Shown piece by piece: positions 1-5,788 of a stretch of 5,788 nt of DNA. A model generated the notes under the pieces. That model saw only the letters and a list, made by a program, of their open reading frames with translations. It was not told the DNA's origin and made no database searches. This DNA comes from Bacillota bacterium. GTDB taxonomy: Bacteria; Bacillota; Bacilli; Lactobacillales; Enterococcaceae. A program made the translations under genes and the position numbers. The stretch spans positions 1 to 5,788 of the forward strand of contig JAEWFE010000078.1 of the NCBI GenBank assembly GCA_023389005.1. The letters are read 5' to 3'. The first letter of the stretch is position 1. The number at the start of each line of letters is the position of its first letter.

Positions 1-1354
1 TAAAAAGGGTTGGATCAGCTTGACGAAAGGCGTAAATCGATTGCTTCACATCGCCTACCATAAACATATTCCCAGGATTTTCGGCTTTTCGCACATAAGA
101 AATAATCGTTTCTTGTAGGCGATTCACGTCTTGATATTCATCCACTAAGACTTCATCAAAGGTTTGGCGATAATAATCACTTGCAATACTTACACCATCG
201 ACTTCATGACGTAAAATTGCTAAAGCGAAATGTTCTAAATCATTGAAATCCAGGACACTTTTTTGCCGTTTTAATTGTGAAAATTCTACCATAAATTCTT
301 TAGTCAGACTCACCGCAATTTTAATCATTTCTTGACTTTTAGCAATTAATTCTAGCGTTAACTCTGGATCTGTTGGCCAAGCTTTTTGCACATTTCCGAG
401 TAATTCTTTCGCCATTTCCCGATAAGACTTCGCTAATTGGGCCTGTTCATAGTCAGCATGATCTTTTTTCACTGTTGTAAATCTAGCAAACTTCATATTT
501 TGAATTTGTTCAAAAGCTTGTGTTAATTGATTTTGTTTTAGGCTTTCGATGGGCGCTTTAATCATCGCGATGTCATCTTTTAATAGCTGTTCAACTTTTT
601 CTAAACTGGTATATCCAATAATCGTTAAGGCTTGCTCGAGATGTTTAGTCATATCTTCTACAAGAGAAAGAATATATGGTTTTGTATATTCATTAAAAAT
701 CGGATAGTCTTCTAGCGCTTCAACTGGCTGATAGCTTTCAACCAGTTGATTTAACCATTTGTCAGGATTAGCATTAGCCCGACTAAAACGATATAAATCC
801 AAAATGAGGCGCATCATTCCCTCATCAGAACGATCATTTGCATATTGTTGGACGAATTGATAAAAGGCAGCATCTTCATTTTCATAATGGCGATTAATGA
901 CATTTTCAAGGGCTTCATCCATCAATAATGTCTGTTCTGTCTCATCGCTAAGCAAACGAAAATTAGGGTCAAGATCAATTAAATAGTAGTATTTGCGAAT
1001 AACCGATAAACAAAACGAATGTAAGGTAGAAATATGACTCGTCGGTAAGTTCATTAACTGTTGACTAAAATGGGCTCGCTTTTGTTCATCTGACTCAGCA
1101 TTAATGGCATCTTGTAGTGCTACTTGAATCCGTTCTTTCATTTCATTGGCTGCTGCTTCAGTAAAAGTTACAATTAATAAGCGGTCAACGTGGCTACCAA
1201 GTTTAAGCTTTTCAATTACTCGTCGTACCAATACAGTGGTCTTCCCTGAACCAGCTGAAGCGCTGACTAATAAATTATCCCCACCATCAAAAATTGCTTG
1301 CCACTGGGTATCAGTAAATAATTCATTATTAGGTTTTAAAGGAATATTAGGCAT
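1..1354 (-). CDS. rexA: RexA/AddA, helicase-nuclease subunit A of the RexAB (AddAB) complex; partial, N-terminal 451 codons
   Basis: This is the motor subunit of the RexAB double-strand-break-processing complex, a superfamily 1A (UvrD-type) 3'-5' helicase that in the family carries a RecB-type nuclease domain at its C-terminus. Translating from ATG 1354 gives an uninterrupted frame to the left edge. Visible in order: a Q-motif-like FTDTQ (13-17); Walker A ASAGSGKT (32-39, catalytic K38); motif Ia LLIVTFTEAAANEMKERI (59-76); STLHSFC (109-115); DFNDLE (369-374); Walker B VLVDEYQDVN (402-411, D405/E406); motif III GDVKQSIYAFRQ (434-445). The region between about 150 and 360 fits the family's inserted 1B subdomain. 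Full-length AddA is usually about 1200-1270 aa, so motifs IV-VI, the nuclease domain and the stop lie off the left edge; this is a window cut, not a broken gene. The start overlaps the end of rexB by 8 bp and has its own GAGGA site. Identity is very secure; the rexA/addA naming depends on the lineage. Confidence 0.97.
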   Translation of the reverse strand, partial: MPNIPLKPNNELFTDTQWQAIFDGGDNLLVSASAGSGKTTVLVRRVIEKLKLGSHVDRLLIVTFTEAAANEMKERIQVALQDAINAESDEQKRAHFSQQLMNLPTSHISTLHSFCLSVIRKYYYLIDLDPNFRLLSDETEQTLLMDEALENVINRHYENEDAAFYQFVQQYANDRSDEGMMRLILDLYRFSRANANPDKWLNQLVESYQPVEALEDYPIFNEYTKPYILSLVEDMTKHLEQALTIIGYTSLEKVEQLLKDDIAMIKAPIESLKQNQLTQAFEQIQNMKFARFTTVKKDHADYEQAQLAKSYREMAKELLGNVQKAWPTDPELTLELIAKSQEMIKIAVSLTKEFMVEFSQLKRQKSVLDFNDLEHFALAILRHEVDGVSIASDYYRQTFDEVLVDEYQDVNRLQETIISYVRKAENPGNMFMVGDVKQSIYAFRQADPTLF

Positions 1355-4300
1355 TTGGCGCATCCTCTTTCGTTAGTATTTCGTTACGCACTGCTTTTTC
1401 AATGATGCGATAACGATTTTCTGGTAATAAAGCATCAAATTGACATATACTCTTAAATGGACAAGTTTGGCAAGCGCGTTTATTGTTGTGTAATGAAGGA
1501 TTAATCTCAAGCTTCCCTTCATAAATGGTATTGCCGGCTTGTTGCATATTTCGATGATTAATCTCAAATAGCTGTTTCATTTCATCATTTGTATAGAATT
1601 TATTTTTACTTTGGGAAACAATTCCAAGCTGACCATCTTTATTTTTACGTAATGGAAAGACATAAGAATTTTCCTTGTCTTCCAATTGTGCGTCCATCAC
1701 TTCAAAAGCTTGTTCTTCGCTAATAAAAAGCCCTTCATACTTGTATTTTTTAAGCAAGTCGGTTTCTGTTGCTTCTTCAAATTTTCTTTTTGGACGGTAA
1801 ACATGCAAATAATACGCGCCTAATGGTTTAATGTCATCGCGTTTTAATTCCTCTTTTACATAGTTTATCGCAACTTCTAGATAAGTAATTAATTGCATCG
1901 ATAGGCCGTTGTAGAATTCAGTCAAATCAAATTGCTTATTACCAGATTTATAATCGACCACACTGACATAAGCTTCTTCAGGACGGTTGAAAAGATCAAT
2001 CCGGTCAATTTTTCCACGTAAATGTAAATTGTGTTTGTCATTTAAATCAATTGTAAGACCTTTTGCATGAGCCTCACGCGTTCCAGCTAAATGCCCAAAT
2101 ACAAGTTCGGTTTGTTTAAATTGCATTAAGCCACGTTCTTGTTGATTACGAATGACCCAGTACATTTGTTTAATGGTTTTTTCTAATTGTTGACGAATAT
2201 AAATCATCCGTTTTGACCTTGCAAAGATTTCGTAACGACTATCACCTAACAATTTGATTAATACCTTTTCTAAAATTTCTGCTTGCTTTTCTTGTGTTAA
2301 AGGCTCTGATTGTGAAATAGTTTGTTGCACGATTTGGTCTAAAGCATCATGAAAGTAACTACCTGTTAAAGCTGGACTTAGTATTTGTTCTTGGCGTTCT
2401 CTAACCTTTAAGCCATAATTCAAGAAATAGCGATATTGGCAAGAATAGAAAGTTTCCAAACTAGAAATAGAGCTATATAAATTGTTTTGATATAACTGCG
2501 ATGGTTGTTCAGGTGCCAGAGATGTGGCTGTATTATGATAGTTCAAACTACGAAAGATTTGTTTTGCTAATGTTGCTTGATTAGACTTAAGCAAGTAATC
2601 TTTGAGTTGTTCCCAAACAGTTGGCAGTACTTGCTTTGATTCTTGGGTGAGTCGATATAAGACATTTAATTGACGAATCAAGGCACGCGGGCTCACAAGA
2701 TAATCACTTGGATCTACTTGTGGTTGAATCGCGGTATAAGTCTCAATATTTAAGTTTAATTGTTTGGCCAAACGAGAAAGGTAAAAAGATGGTTTTAAAT
2801 TTTGGGTATTATCAAAATTCATTGGATAAGATAAATAGACCCGTTGCGAACCACTTAACCAGGCATTATAGGCGATGAAGCTCTCTTTAAGGCTTTGTGA
2901 CTGACTATTTGCACCTAATTGTTGCGCATGCGCTAGTTGATTTGCCAAAATATTACGCTCTTCATCTGATAATAACGTTTTGTTCTCAAATTTTCGCGGA
3001 AAGGCCCCTTCTTTTAACCCTAAGATAAAACTCACTTTTGTCTGATTGGCGCGAATCAACTCTAAACGATTCACTTTCAGTTGATCAATAGTTGCTGGAA
3101 TTTGACTAAACTCATAATTATCGATGGCACTAAATAAAATAGCTTCGAATAAGTCTAAATCAAACGGTATATCTTTATAAATATCATAAAATTGGTCAAA
3201 GATATCCATTAAAGCTTGCCAAGACTGTTCGTGCAATCTCGCTTTTTCTAAATGCCCATTAGCTAGTTCTTCATCTCTAAAATAGAGAATTTCACTATCG
3301 ATATGACAGTCCATTAGCCATTGATAAAGTGCCGTAATCGCTTCGCCAAAAGTCTGGAATTCGTTTAGTTTTTGGACAAAAGGTGTTACATTTTGTTGAA
3401 AGGCTCGTCTTAGCTGATTCACTTGTAATTGTAAAGATTTGATTTCTTCACTAATATCTTTTTCATCTTCAAAACTATAATGTGGGAGTACCCAATTATC
3501 CTCTTTTACCCAGTCATTTCCTTGATAATGATAGGCTAAAACAACATTCTCTAACTCATCAATCATTCGTCGCATTTGTAAATGACCAAGTTGCAAATCT
3601 TCTTGTTCTAATAAATCATCAAGGATAAAGAGTTCCGTTTTGAAAAAGTGTAGGACATCTGTGAAACGAAAATGATATTTATGAAAAGCAAAAAGCGATT
3701 TTAAAAGATCAGTTAAAGGATGTTGATTCATCAATTGAGGAGTATCCACAAAAAACGGAATACCAGCCTCATCAAATGTATATTGTAAAAAAGGTTGATA
3801 AATGGACAAATCCGGCGCAAAAATCTGGATATCTCTTAGCCGCAAATTTCCCTGTTCTTGTTGTAATAACTGTTTAATTTTGACGGCCACTCTTCTTAAC
3901 TCTTCTTGAGGATTTTCTACCCGAGCAATTGAAAAAGTTTGTGACGAAGATTCCTCAAATTGACTGGATTGATTAGCATTGGTCCATATTTGATGAATGG
4001 TTTCTTGCCACTCATTCACGGGTTCTTTAACTTTTTCATCGAGTAAGATTTTACTTTGATTTTCTTTCGCCATTTCAATTAAACGTTGATAAGTCTGACT
4101 CGTGGGATAAAAGACATCTAAAGGACTCAAAATTTTCTTTGGATTATCGATGAGTAAATCAATACAAAGTTGTCCATAGTCCATGAAATATTGTAATAAT
4201 TCAAATTCCTCACTGGTGAAGTCTGAAAAGCCCGTAACGATAAATAAGGTTTGACCAAACTCTGCTTTTAGTTGTTGCTTTTCATTTACTGTCAATTTTG

Positions 4301-4901
4301 TAGATGTTTCAGTTGATAATTCAGCTAATATGTTTAGAAATTGCTGATAAACCGTTTCGTAATGGAAATCAAAATCTAGACACTTTTGAATAAATGCTTG
4401 ATAGATGATTTGTAATTCCGCTAATTTGTCCGCTAATTCAGCATGTTGCGTGGATTCATTCGGTACCTGTAATAGTTGCATTTGAATTCGGCCATTTTCA
4501 AATTCGTTAAATAAGTCTAGTACTTGCTGAATAAAGCCTTGATTCATGATTTCACCACGATAAATGCGTAATTGCTCACCAGTTTCAATCAATACTTGAC
4601 GCAAAATCATTTCTTTGGTTACGGATTGCAGCGGATGGTGAATGGCTACAGGAAGTTTTTGGGTATAAAACCAAGCTAAACGTTGAAAACTAAAAATTTG
4701 CAAATTCGTACTTGAAAAATCCTGTGTGTTTTTATGTTGTTGATAAGCCTTTAATATTTCAATTTCGCGTTCAAATTTATTATAATTAGGCACGATGAAA
4801 ATAACTTGATGATTAGGCTGTGCTAAATGTTGCTGTGCTTTTTGCATTAAGCTTGTTAAATGATTGCTTGTTCCATCGCCGTAAATAAACTGCAAAGTCA
4901 A
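1347..4901 (-). CDS. rexB: RexB/AddB, nuclease and scaffold subunit B of the RexAB (AddAB) complex
   Basis: RexB pairs with RexA to resect broken DNA ends in the cytoplasm. In AddAB the B subunit contributes an inactive helicase-like scaffold that scans for Chi and a RecB-family nuclease that cuts one strand. Read from TTG 4901 the protein has 1184 aa, about the usual length. The N-terminus LQFIYGDGTSNHL sits where AddB has Walker A but lacks the GK[ST] lysine, as in RexB-type proteins. Helicase-like C-terminal signatures follow: GLKEGAFP (628-635) and YLSYP (689-693). The nuclease domain shows FHDALD (850-855), GKIDRID (963-969), VVDYKSG (D983, K985) and MQLITYL (Q1003, Y1007). Four cysteines, C821 in YSCQYRYF plus C1144-x2-C1147-x5-C1153, match the 4Fe-4S staple of AddB. 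The start was moved from GTG 4928: TTG 4901 has AAAAGGAG 8 nt upstream and gives the family-like start MTLQFIYG, whereas GTG has no site and lies only a few bases from the predicted transcript start. rexA follows with an 8-bp overlap. Confidence 0.96.
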   Translation of the reverse strand: MTLQFIYGDGTSNHLTSLMQKAQQHLAQPNHQVIFIVPNYNKFEREIEILKAYQQHKNTQDFSSTNLQIFSFQRLAWFYTQKLPVAIHHPLQSVTKEMILRQVLIETGEQLRIYRGEIMNQGFIQQVLDLFNEFENGRIQMQLLQVPNESTQHAELADKLAELQIIYQAFIQKCLDFDFHYETVYQQFLNILAELSTETSTKLTVNEKQQLKAEFGQTLFIVTGFSDFTSEEFELLQYFMDYGQLCIDLLIDNPKKILSPLDVFYPTSQTYQRLIEMAKENQSKILLDEKVKEPVNEWQETIHQIWTNANQSSQFEESSSQTFSIARVENPQEELRRVAVKIKQLLQQEQGNLRLRDIQIFAPDLSIYQPFLQYTFDEAGIPFFVDTPQLMNQHPLTDLLKSLFAFHKYHFRFTDVLHFFKTELFILDDLLEQEDLQLGHLQMRRMIDELENVVLAYHYQGNDWVKEDNWVLPHYSFEDEKDISEEIKSLQLQVNQLRRAFQQNVTPFVQKLNEFQTFGEAITALYQWLMDCHIDSEILYFRDEELANGHLEKARLHEQSWQALMDIFDQFYDIYKDIPFDLDLFEAILFSAIDNYEFSQIPATIDQLKVNRLELIRANQTKVSFILGLKEGAFPRKFENKTLLSDEERNILANQLAHAQQLGANSQSQSLKESFIAYNAWLSGSQRVYLSYPMNFDNTQNLKPSFYLSRLAKQLNLNIETYTAIQPQVDPSDYLVSPRALIRQLNVLYRLTQESKQVLPTVWEQLKDYLLKSNQATLAKQIFRSLNYHNTATSLAPEQPSQLYQNNLYSSISSLETFYSCQYRYFLNYGLKVRERQEQILSPALTGSYFHDALDQIVQQTISQSEPLTQEKQAEILEKVLIKLLGDSRYEIFARSKRMIYIRQQLEKTIKQMYWVIRNQQERGLMQFKQTELVFGHLAGTREAHAKGLTIDLNDKHNLHLRGKIDRIDLFNRPEEAYVSVVDYKSGNKQFDLTEFYNGLSMQLITYLEVAINYVKEELKRDDIKPLGAYYLHVYRPKRKFEEATETDLLKKYKYEGLFISEEQAFEVMDAQLEDKENSYVFPLRKNKDGQLGIVSQSKNKFYTNDEMKQLFEINHRNMQQAGNTIYEGKLEINPSLHNNKRACQTCPFKSICQFDALLPENRYRIIEKAVRNEILTKEDAPNA
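1363..1370 (-). promoter_or_regulatory. Ribosome binding site of rexA inside the rexB 3' end
   Basis: The minus strand reads AAAGAGGA, with GAGGA ending 8 nt before the rexA ATG at 1354. It lies within the last codons of rexB. The ATG therefore has its own initiation signal, although ribosomes finishing rexB (stop at 1347-1349) also end right on the rexA start. Confidence 0.75.
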
Positions 4902-4909
4902 AAGAACCA

Positions 4910-4917
4910 CTCCTTTT
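4910..4917 (-). promoter_or_regulatory. Ribosome binding site that fixes the rexB start at TTG 4901
   Basis: The minus strand reads AAAAGGAG (followed by TG), an excellent Shine-Dalgarno sequence with an 8-nt gap to TTG 4901. It lies inside the longer GTG-initiated frame, so it is the main evidence that the longer frame over-extends the gene by nine codons. Confidence 0.85.
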
Positions 4918-4939
4918 GCGATAATCACTATTTACGATT

Positions 4940-4948
4940 ATTATACCA
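4940..4948 (-). promoter_or_regulatory. Extended -10 promoter for the rexB-rexA operon
   Basis: The minus strand reads TGGTATAAT, a perfect -10 hexamer with the TGn extension. At 16-18 bp spacing no -35 box is recognisable (CACGTT at 17 bp), so the promoter would rely on the extended -10. Predicted transcription start is near 4933, giving a leader of about 30 nt to TTG 4901. An AT-rich inverted repeat, TATTAT-GGT-ATAATA (4939-4953), covers the -10 but is partly a by-product of the -10 sequence itself. No other promoter for rexA is apparent. Confidence 0.7.
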
Positions 4949-4983
4949 TAATATTTAATGGAAACGTGCGTACGAATTATACA

Positions 4984-5005
4984 AAATCATACTTTTGAAT
5001 GATTT
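4984..5005. repeat. Inverted repeat AAATCAT-N8-ATGATTT in the divergent promoter region; candidate operator
   Basis: Arms AAATCAT (4984-4990) and ATGATTT (4999-5005) are perfect 7-bp complements around ACTTTTGA. The right arm touches the -35 position of the rightward promoter. A third copy, AAATCAT, occurs at 5034-5040, over that promoter's predicted transcription start. There is no U-tract, so a terminator is unlikely. It resembles no regulator box I can name with confidence, and in AT-rich DNA a 7-bp match is only modest evidence. Confidence 0.4.
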
Positions 5006-5023
5006 CTAATTATATGTTTTTTG

Positions 5024-5032
5024 TGTTATAAT
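5024..5032 (+). promoter_or_regulatory. Extended -10 promoter for the DUF308 membrane protein gene
   Basis: TGTTATAAT is a consensus -10 hexamer with the TGn extension. The -35 at 17-bp spacing (TTCTAA, 5004-5009) is weak. The predicted transcript start is near 5039, about 24 nt before the ATG at 5063. It faces away from the rexB promoter, with about 75 bp between the two -10 elements. Confidence 0.7.
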
Positions 5033-5050
5033 TAAATCATCAAATATATC

Positions 5051-5057
5051 GAGGTGG
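5051..5057 (+). promoter_or_regulatory. Ribosome binding site that sets the DUF308 start at ATG 5063
   Basis: GAGGTGG lies a few bases before ATG 5063. An in-frame GTG at 5054 is part of this Shine-Dalgarno sequence and cannot sensibly be the start, so the protein should be three residues shorter than the longest frame. Confidence 0.85.
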
Positions 5058-5062
5058 ATAAA

Positions 5063-5602
5063 ATGAATACCTTTTTTAAAACCATCCAAGTCAATCAACT
5101 ATTTCTTGGGCTTGCTTATATTATCTTAGGGTTGCCATTAATCATTGCACCAAAAAACTCTTTACAGTTAGTGATTACAATTTTATCACTTGTATTATTA
5201 TTCTTTGGTGCCAAAAATTGTTATCATGCCTATCGCTTCAAACAACGAATGGGTTATTATGATAGTCGTATGAGTAGTGGAGTTGGTTTGTTGATTGCAG
5301 CATTAGTGGTCTTTTTCTTATCAAAATTATTACTTTCTTTCTTACCTATTATTATTGGTTTGGGCGTATTGATTTCTGGTATTAGTCAATTAATGATGAA
5401 TCTCAACATTCAACAAGCAGTCGGTCATCATATCGGCAGCATCATTTACAGTGTTTTAATCATCATCGCCGGCTTAACCATTTTGTTAAACCCATTTACA
5501 GGTGTATTAGTGGTCATTCAATTTGGGGGTGCTATTCTAATTGTGATGGGAATTTCAGCGATTATTAATCATTTCCGTTATAAAAACTCAAATATCTTTT
5601 AA
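5063..5602 (+). CDS. DUF308 (HdeD-like) six-helix membrane protein
   Basis: A 179-aa integral membrane protein of the DUF308 family (PF03729), whose best-known member is E. coli HdeD, linked to acid resistance; the biochemical role of Gram-positive members is not established. Hydrophobic segments are visible at about 13-29, 34-50, 73-88, 90-112, 125-142 and 146-168. They form three repeats of a two-helix unit, the glycine-rich pattern being clear in GLAYIILGLPLIIAP, GLGVLISGISQLM and IIAGLTILLNPFTG. A basic, polar loop (about 51-72, AYRFKQRMGYYDSR) separates the first and second pairs, and the tail is basic (HFRYKN). I see no cleavable signal peptide and no catalytic motif. The gene has its own promoter and a terminator directly after the stop, so it appears monocistronic. 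It diverges from rexBA and shares only the intergenic region with it. Family call is strong; function is unknown. Confidence 0.85.
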   Translation: MNTFFKTIQVNQLFLGLAYIILGLPLIIAPKNSLQLVITILSLVLLFFGAKNCYHAYRFKQRMGYYDSRMSSGVGLLIAALVVFFLSKLLLSFLPIIIGLGVLISGISQLMMNLNIQQAVGHHIGSIIYSVLIIIAGLTILLNPFTGVLVVIQFGGAILIVMGISAIINHFRYKNSNIF

Positions 5603-5606
5603 AGAG

Positions 5607-5634
5607 AAGCCTTCTTTTTTAGAGGGCTTTTTTT
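5607..5634 (+). terminator. Intrinsic terminator after the DUF308 gene
   Basis: A 9-bp stem, AAGCCTTCT (5607-5615) with AGAGGGCTT (5621-5629), contains one G-T wobble and closes a 5-nt T loop. A run of T continues to 5634. It begins 4 nt after the stop codon, so it should end the DUF308 transcript before the next gene. Confidence 0.88.
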
Positions 5635-5645
5635 GATGAAATGAA

Positions 5646-5660
5646 CTTGAAATTTTCAAG
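5646..5660. repeat. Palindrome CTTGAAA-T-TTTCAAG over the -35 box; candidate operator
   Basis: Perfect 7-bp arms surround a single central T. The left arm contains the whole -35 hexamer (5647-5652) of the promoter for the downstream gene. A protein bound here would block RNA polymerase, so a repressor site is the natural reading. The overlapping 5651-5665 segment matches 12 of 15 positions of the CodY consensus AATTTTCWGAAAATT, a weak match in AT-rich DNA. Confidence 0.45.
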
Positions 5661-5675
5661 AAACTATTCTATTCT
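5647..5675 (+). promoter_or_regulatory. SigA-type promoter for the DUF1275 gene
   Basis: TTGAAA (5647-5652, 5 of 6 to TTGACA) and TATTCT (5670-5675, 4 of 6 to TATAAT) are separated by exactly 17 bp. The predicted start is near 5682, about 30 nt before ATG 5712. It lies just after the preceding terminator, so the downstream gene is a separate transcription unit. Confidence 0.65.
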
Positions 5676-5697
5676 AAAGCTAATAAGGCATGAATTG

Positions 5698-5703
5698 AAG
5701 GAG
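5698..5703 (+). promoter_or_regulatory. Ribosome binding site of the DUF1275 gene
   Basis: AAGGAG with an 8-nt gap to ATG 5712 supports this as a real start even though only 25 codons are visible. Confidence 0.8.
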
Positions 5704-5711
5704 TTGAAAAA

Positions 5712-5788
5712 ATGGAAACCACATTCCATGAAAACCGCTTTGTTGGCTTACTCTTGACTTTTATTGGCGGGGGCATTGATGCATTTAC
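5712..5788 (+). CDS. DUF1275 (YoaK-like) membrane protein; partial, first 25 codons
   Basis: The visible N-terminus, METTFHENRFVG followed by LLLTFIGGGIDAF, matches the opening of DUF1275 proteins (PF06912, YoaK family). In those proteins a short polar stretch precedes a first helix containing a GG-x2-DA signature. Full-length members are usually a little over 200 aa with about six membrane helices; their function is unknown, with transport suggested only by topology. The rest lies off the right edge. The start is supported by AAGGAG and by an upstream promoter. The call rests on a short N-terminal signature, so it is probable and not certain; another multi-pass membrane protein would be the alternative. 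Confidence 0.7.
   Translation, partial: METTFHENRFVGLLLTFIGGGIDAF

Noticed and set aside
1146..1376. Plus-strand frame of 76 codons
   Set aside because: It lies opposite the rexA N-terminus, which encodes the conserved Walker A and motif Ia. It has no ribosome binding site of note and no recognisable protein features, so it is a shadow.
1373..1567. Minus-strand frame of 64 codons
   Set aside because: It is out of frame inside the rexB C-terminus, over the conserved iron-sulphur cysteines and the end of the nuclease domain; a shadow frame.
4630..4634. AGCGG, the Bacillus subtilis Chi sequence (also at 1180-1184)
   Set aside because: A 5-mer is expected several times by chance in a window of this size, and the Chi sequence recognised by this organism's RexAB is unknown to me.
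1..4901. rexBA as part of a novel anti-phage or mobile system
   Set aside because: Both proteins carry the standard AddAB motif sets, operon order and overlap of a housekeeping repair locus. No toxin, recombinase, repeats or transfer signs are nearby.
4926..4928. GTG as the rexB start
   Set aside because: No Shine-Dalgarno sequence upstream, almost on top of the predicted transcription start, and it adds nine residues ahead of the family-like N-terminus. TTG 4901 is preferred.
4939..4953. Inverted repeat TATTAT-GGT-ATAATA over the rexB -10 as an operator (Fur/PerR-like)
   Set aside because: Only A and T in the arms, it does not fit the PerR or Fur consensus, and half of it is the -10 hexamer itself. 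Chance is a sufficient explanation.
5054..5056. GTG as the DUF308 start
   Set aside because: It is part of the Shine-Dalgarno sequence GAGGTGG that serves ATG 5063.

Overview
The window looks like core chromosome of a low-GC Gram-positive bacterium of the order Lactobacillales. Enterococcaceae is my best guess, by inference and not by a database match. The evidence is the AT-rich sequence, strong AGGAG-type ribosome binding sites, TATAAT promoters, and a RexB-type AddB subunit with no usable Walker A lysine, which is typical of Lactobacillales. I see no mobile elements, CRISPR array, rRNA or tRNA.

Left 85% (1-4950, minus strand): a rexB-rexA operon encoding the two subunits of the AddAB/RexAB ATP-dependent helicase-nuclease. 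This complex processes double-strand DNA ends for RecA-dependent recombination and degrades unprotected linear DNA. rexB is complete and best read from a TTG start at 4901 (1184 aa). rexA overlaps the end of rexB by 8 bp and runs off the left edge; only its first 451 codons are here, ending just after helicase motif III. One extended -10 promoter (4940-4948) probably drives both genes, with RexA translation coupled to RexB.

Middle (4902-5062): a 161-bp divergent intergenic region with back-to-back extended -10 promoters. It holds a 7-bp inverted repeat (AAATCAT/ATGATTT) next to the rightward promoter, and a third copy of the element at that promoter's predicted transcription start.

Right end (5063-5788, plus strand): a complete six-helix DUF308 (HdeD-like) membrane protein gene closed by a good intrinsic terminator, then the first 25 codons of a DUF1275 (YoaK-like) membrane protein gene. 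The second gene has its own promoter, with a perfect 7+1+7 palindrome over the -35 box. Nothing in the sequence links these two membrane proteins functionally to RexAB.

I did not find a new multi-gene system. The points worth a second look are start-site corrections, the domain state of RexB, and two candidate operator sites.
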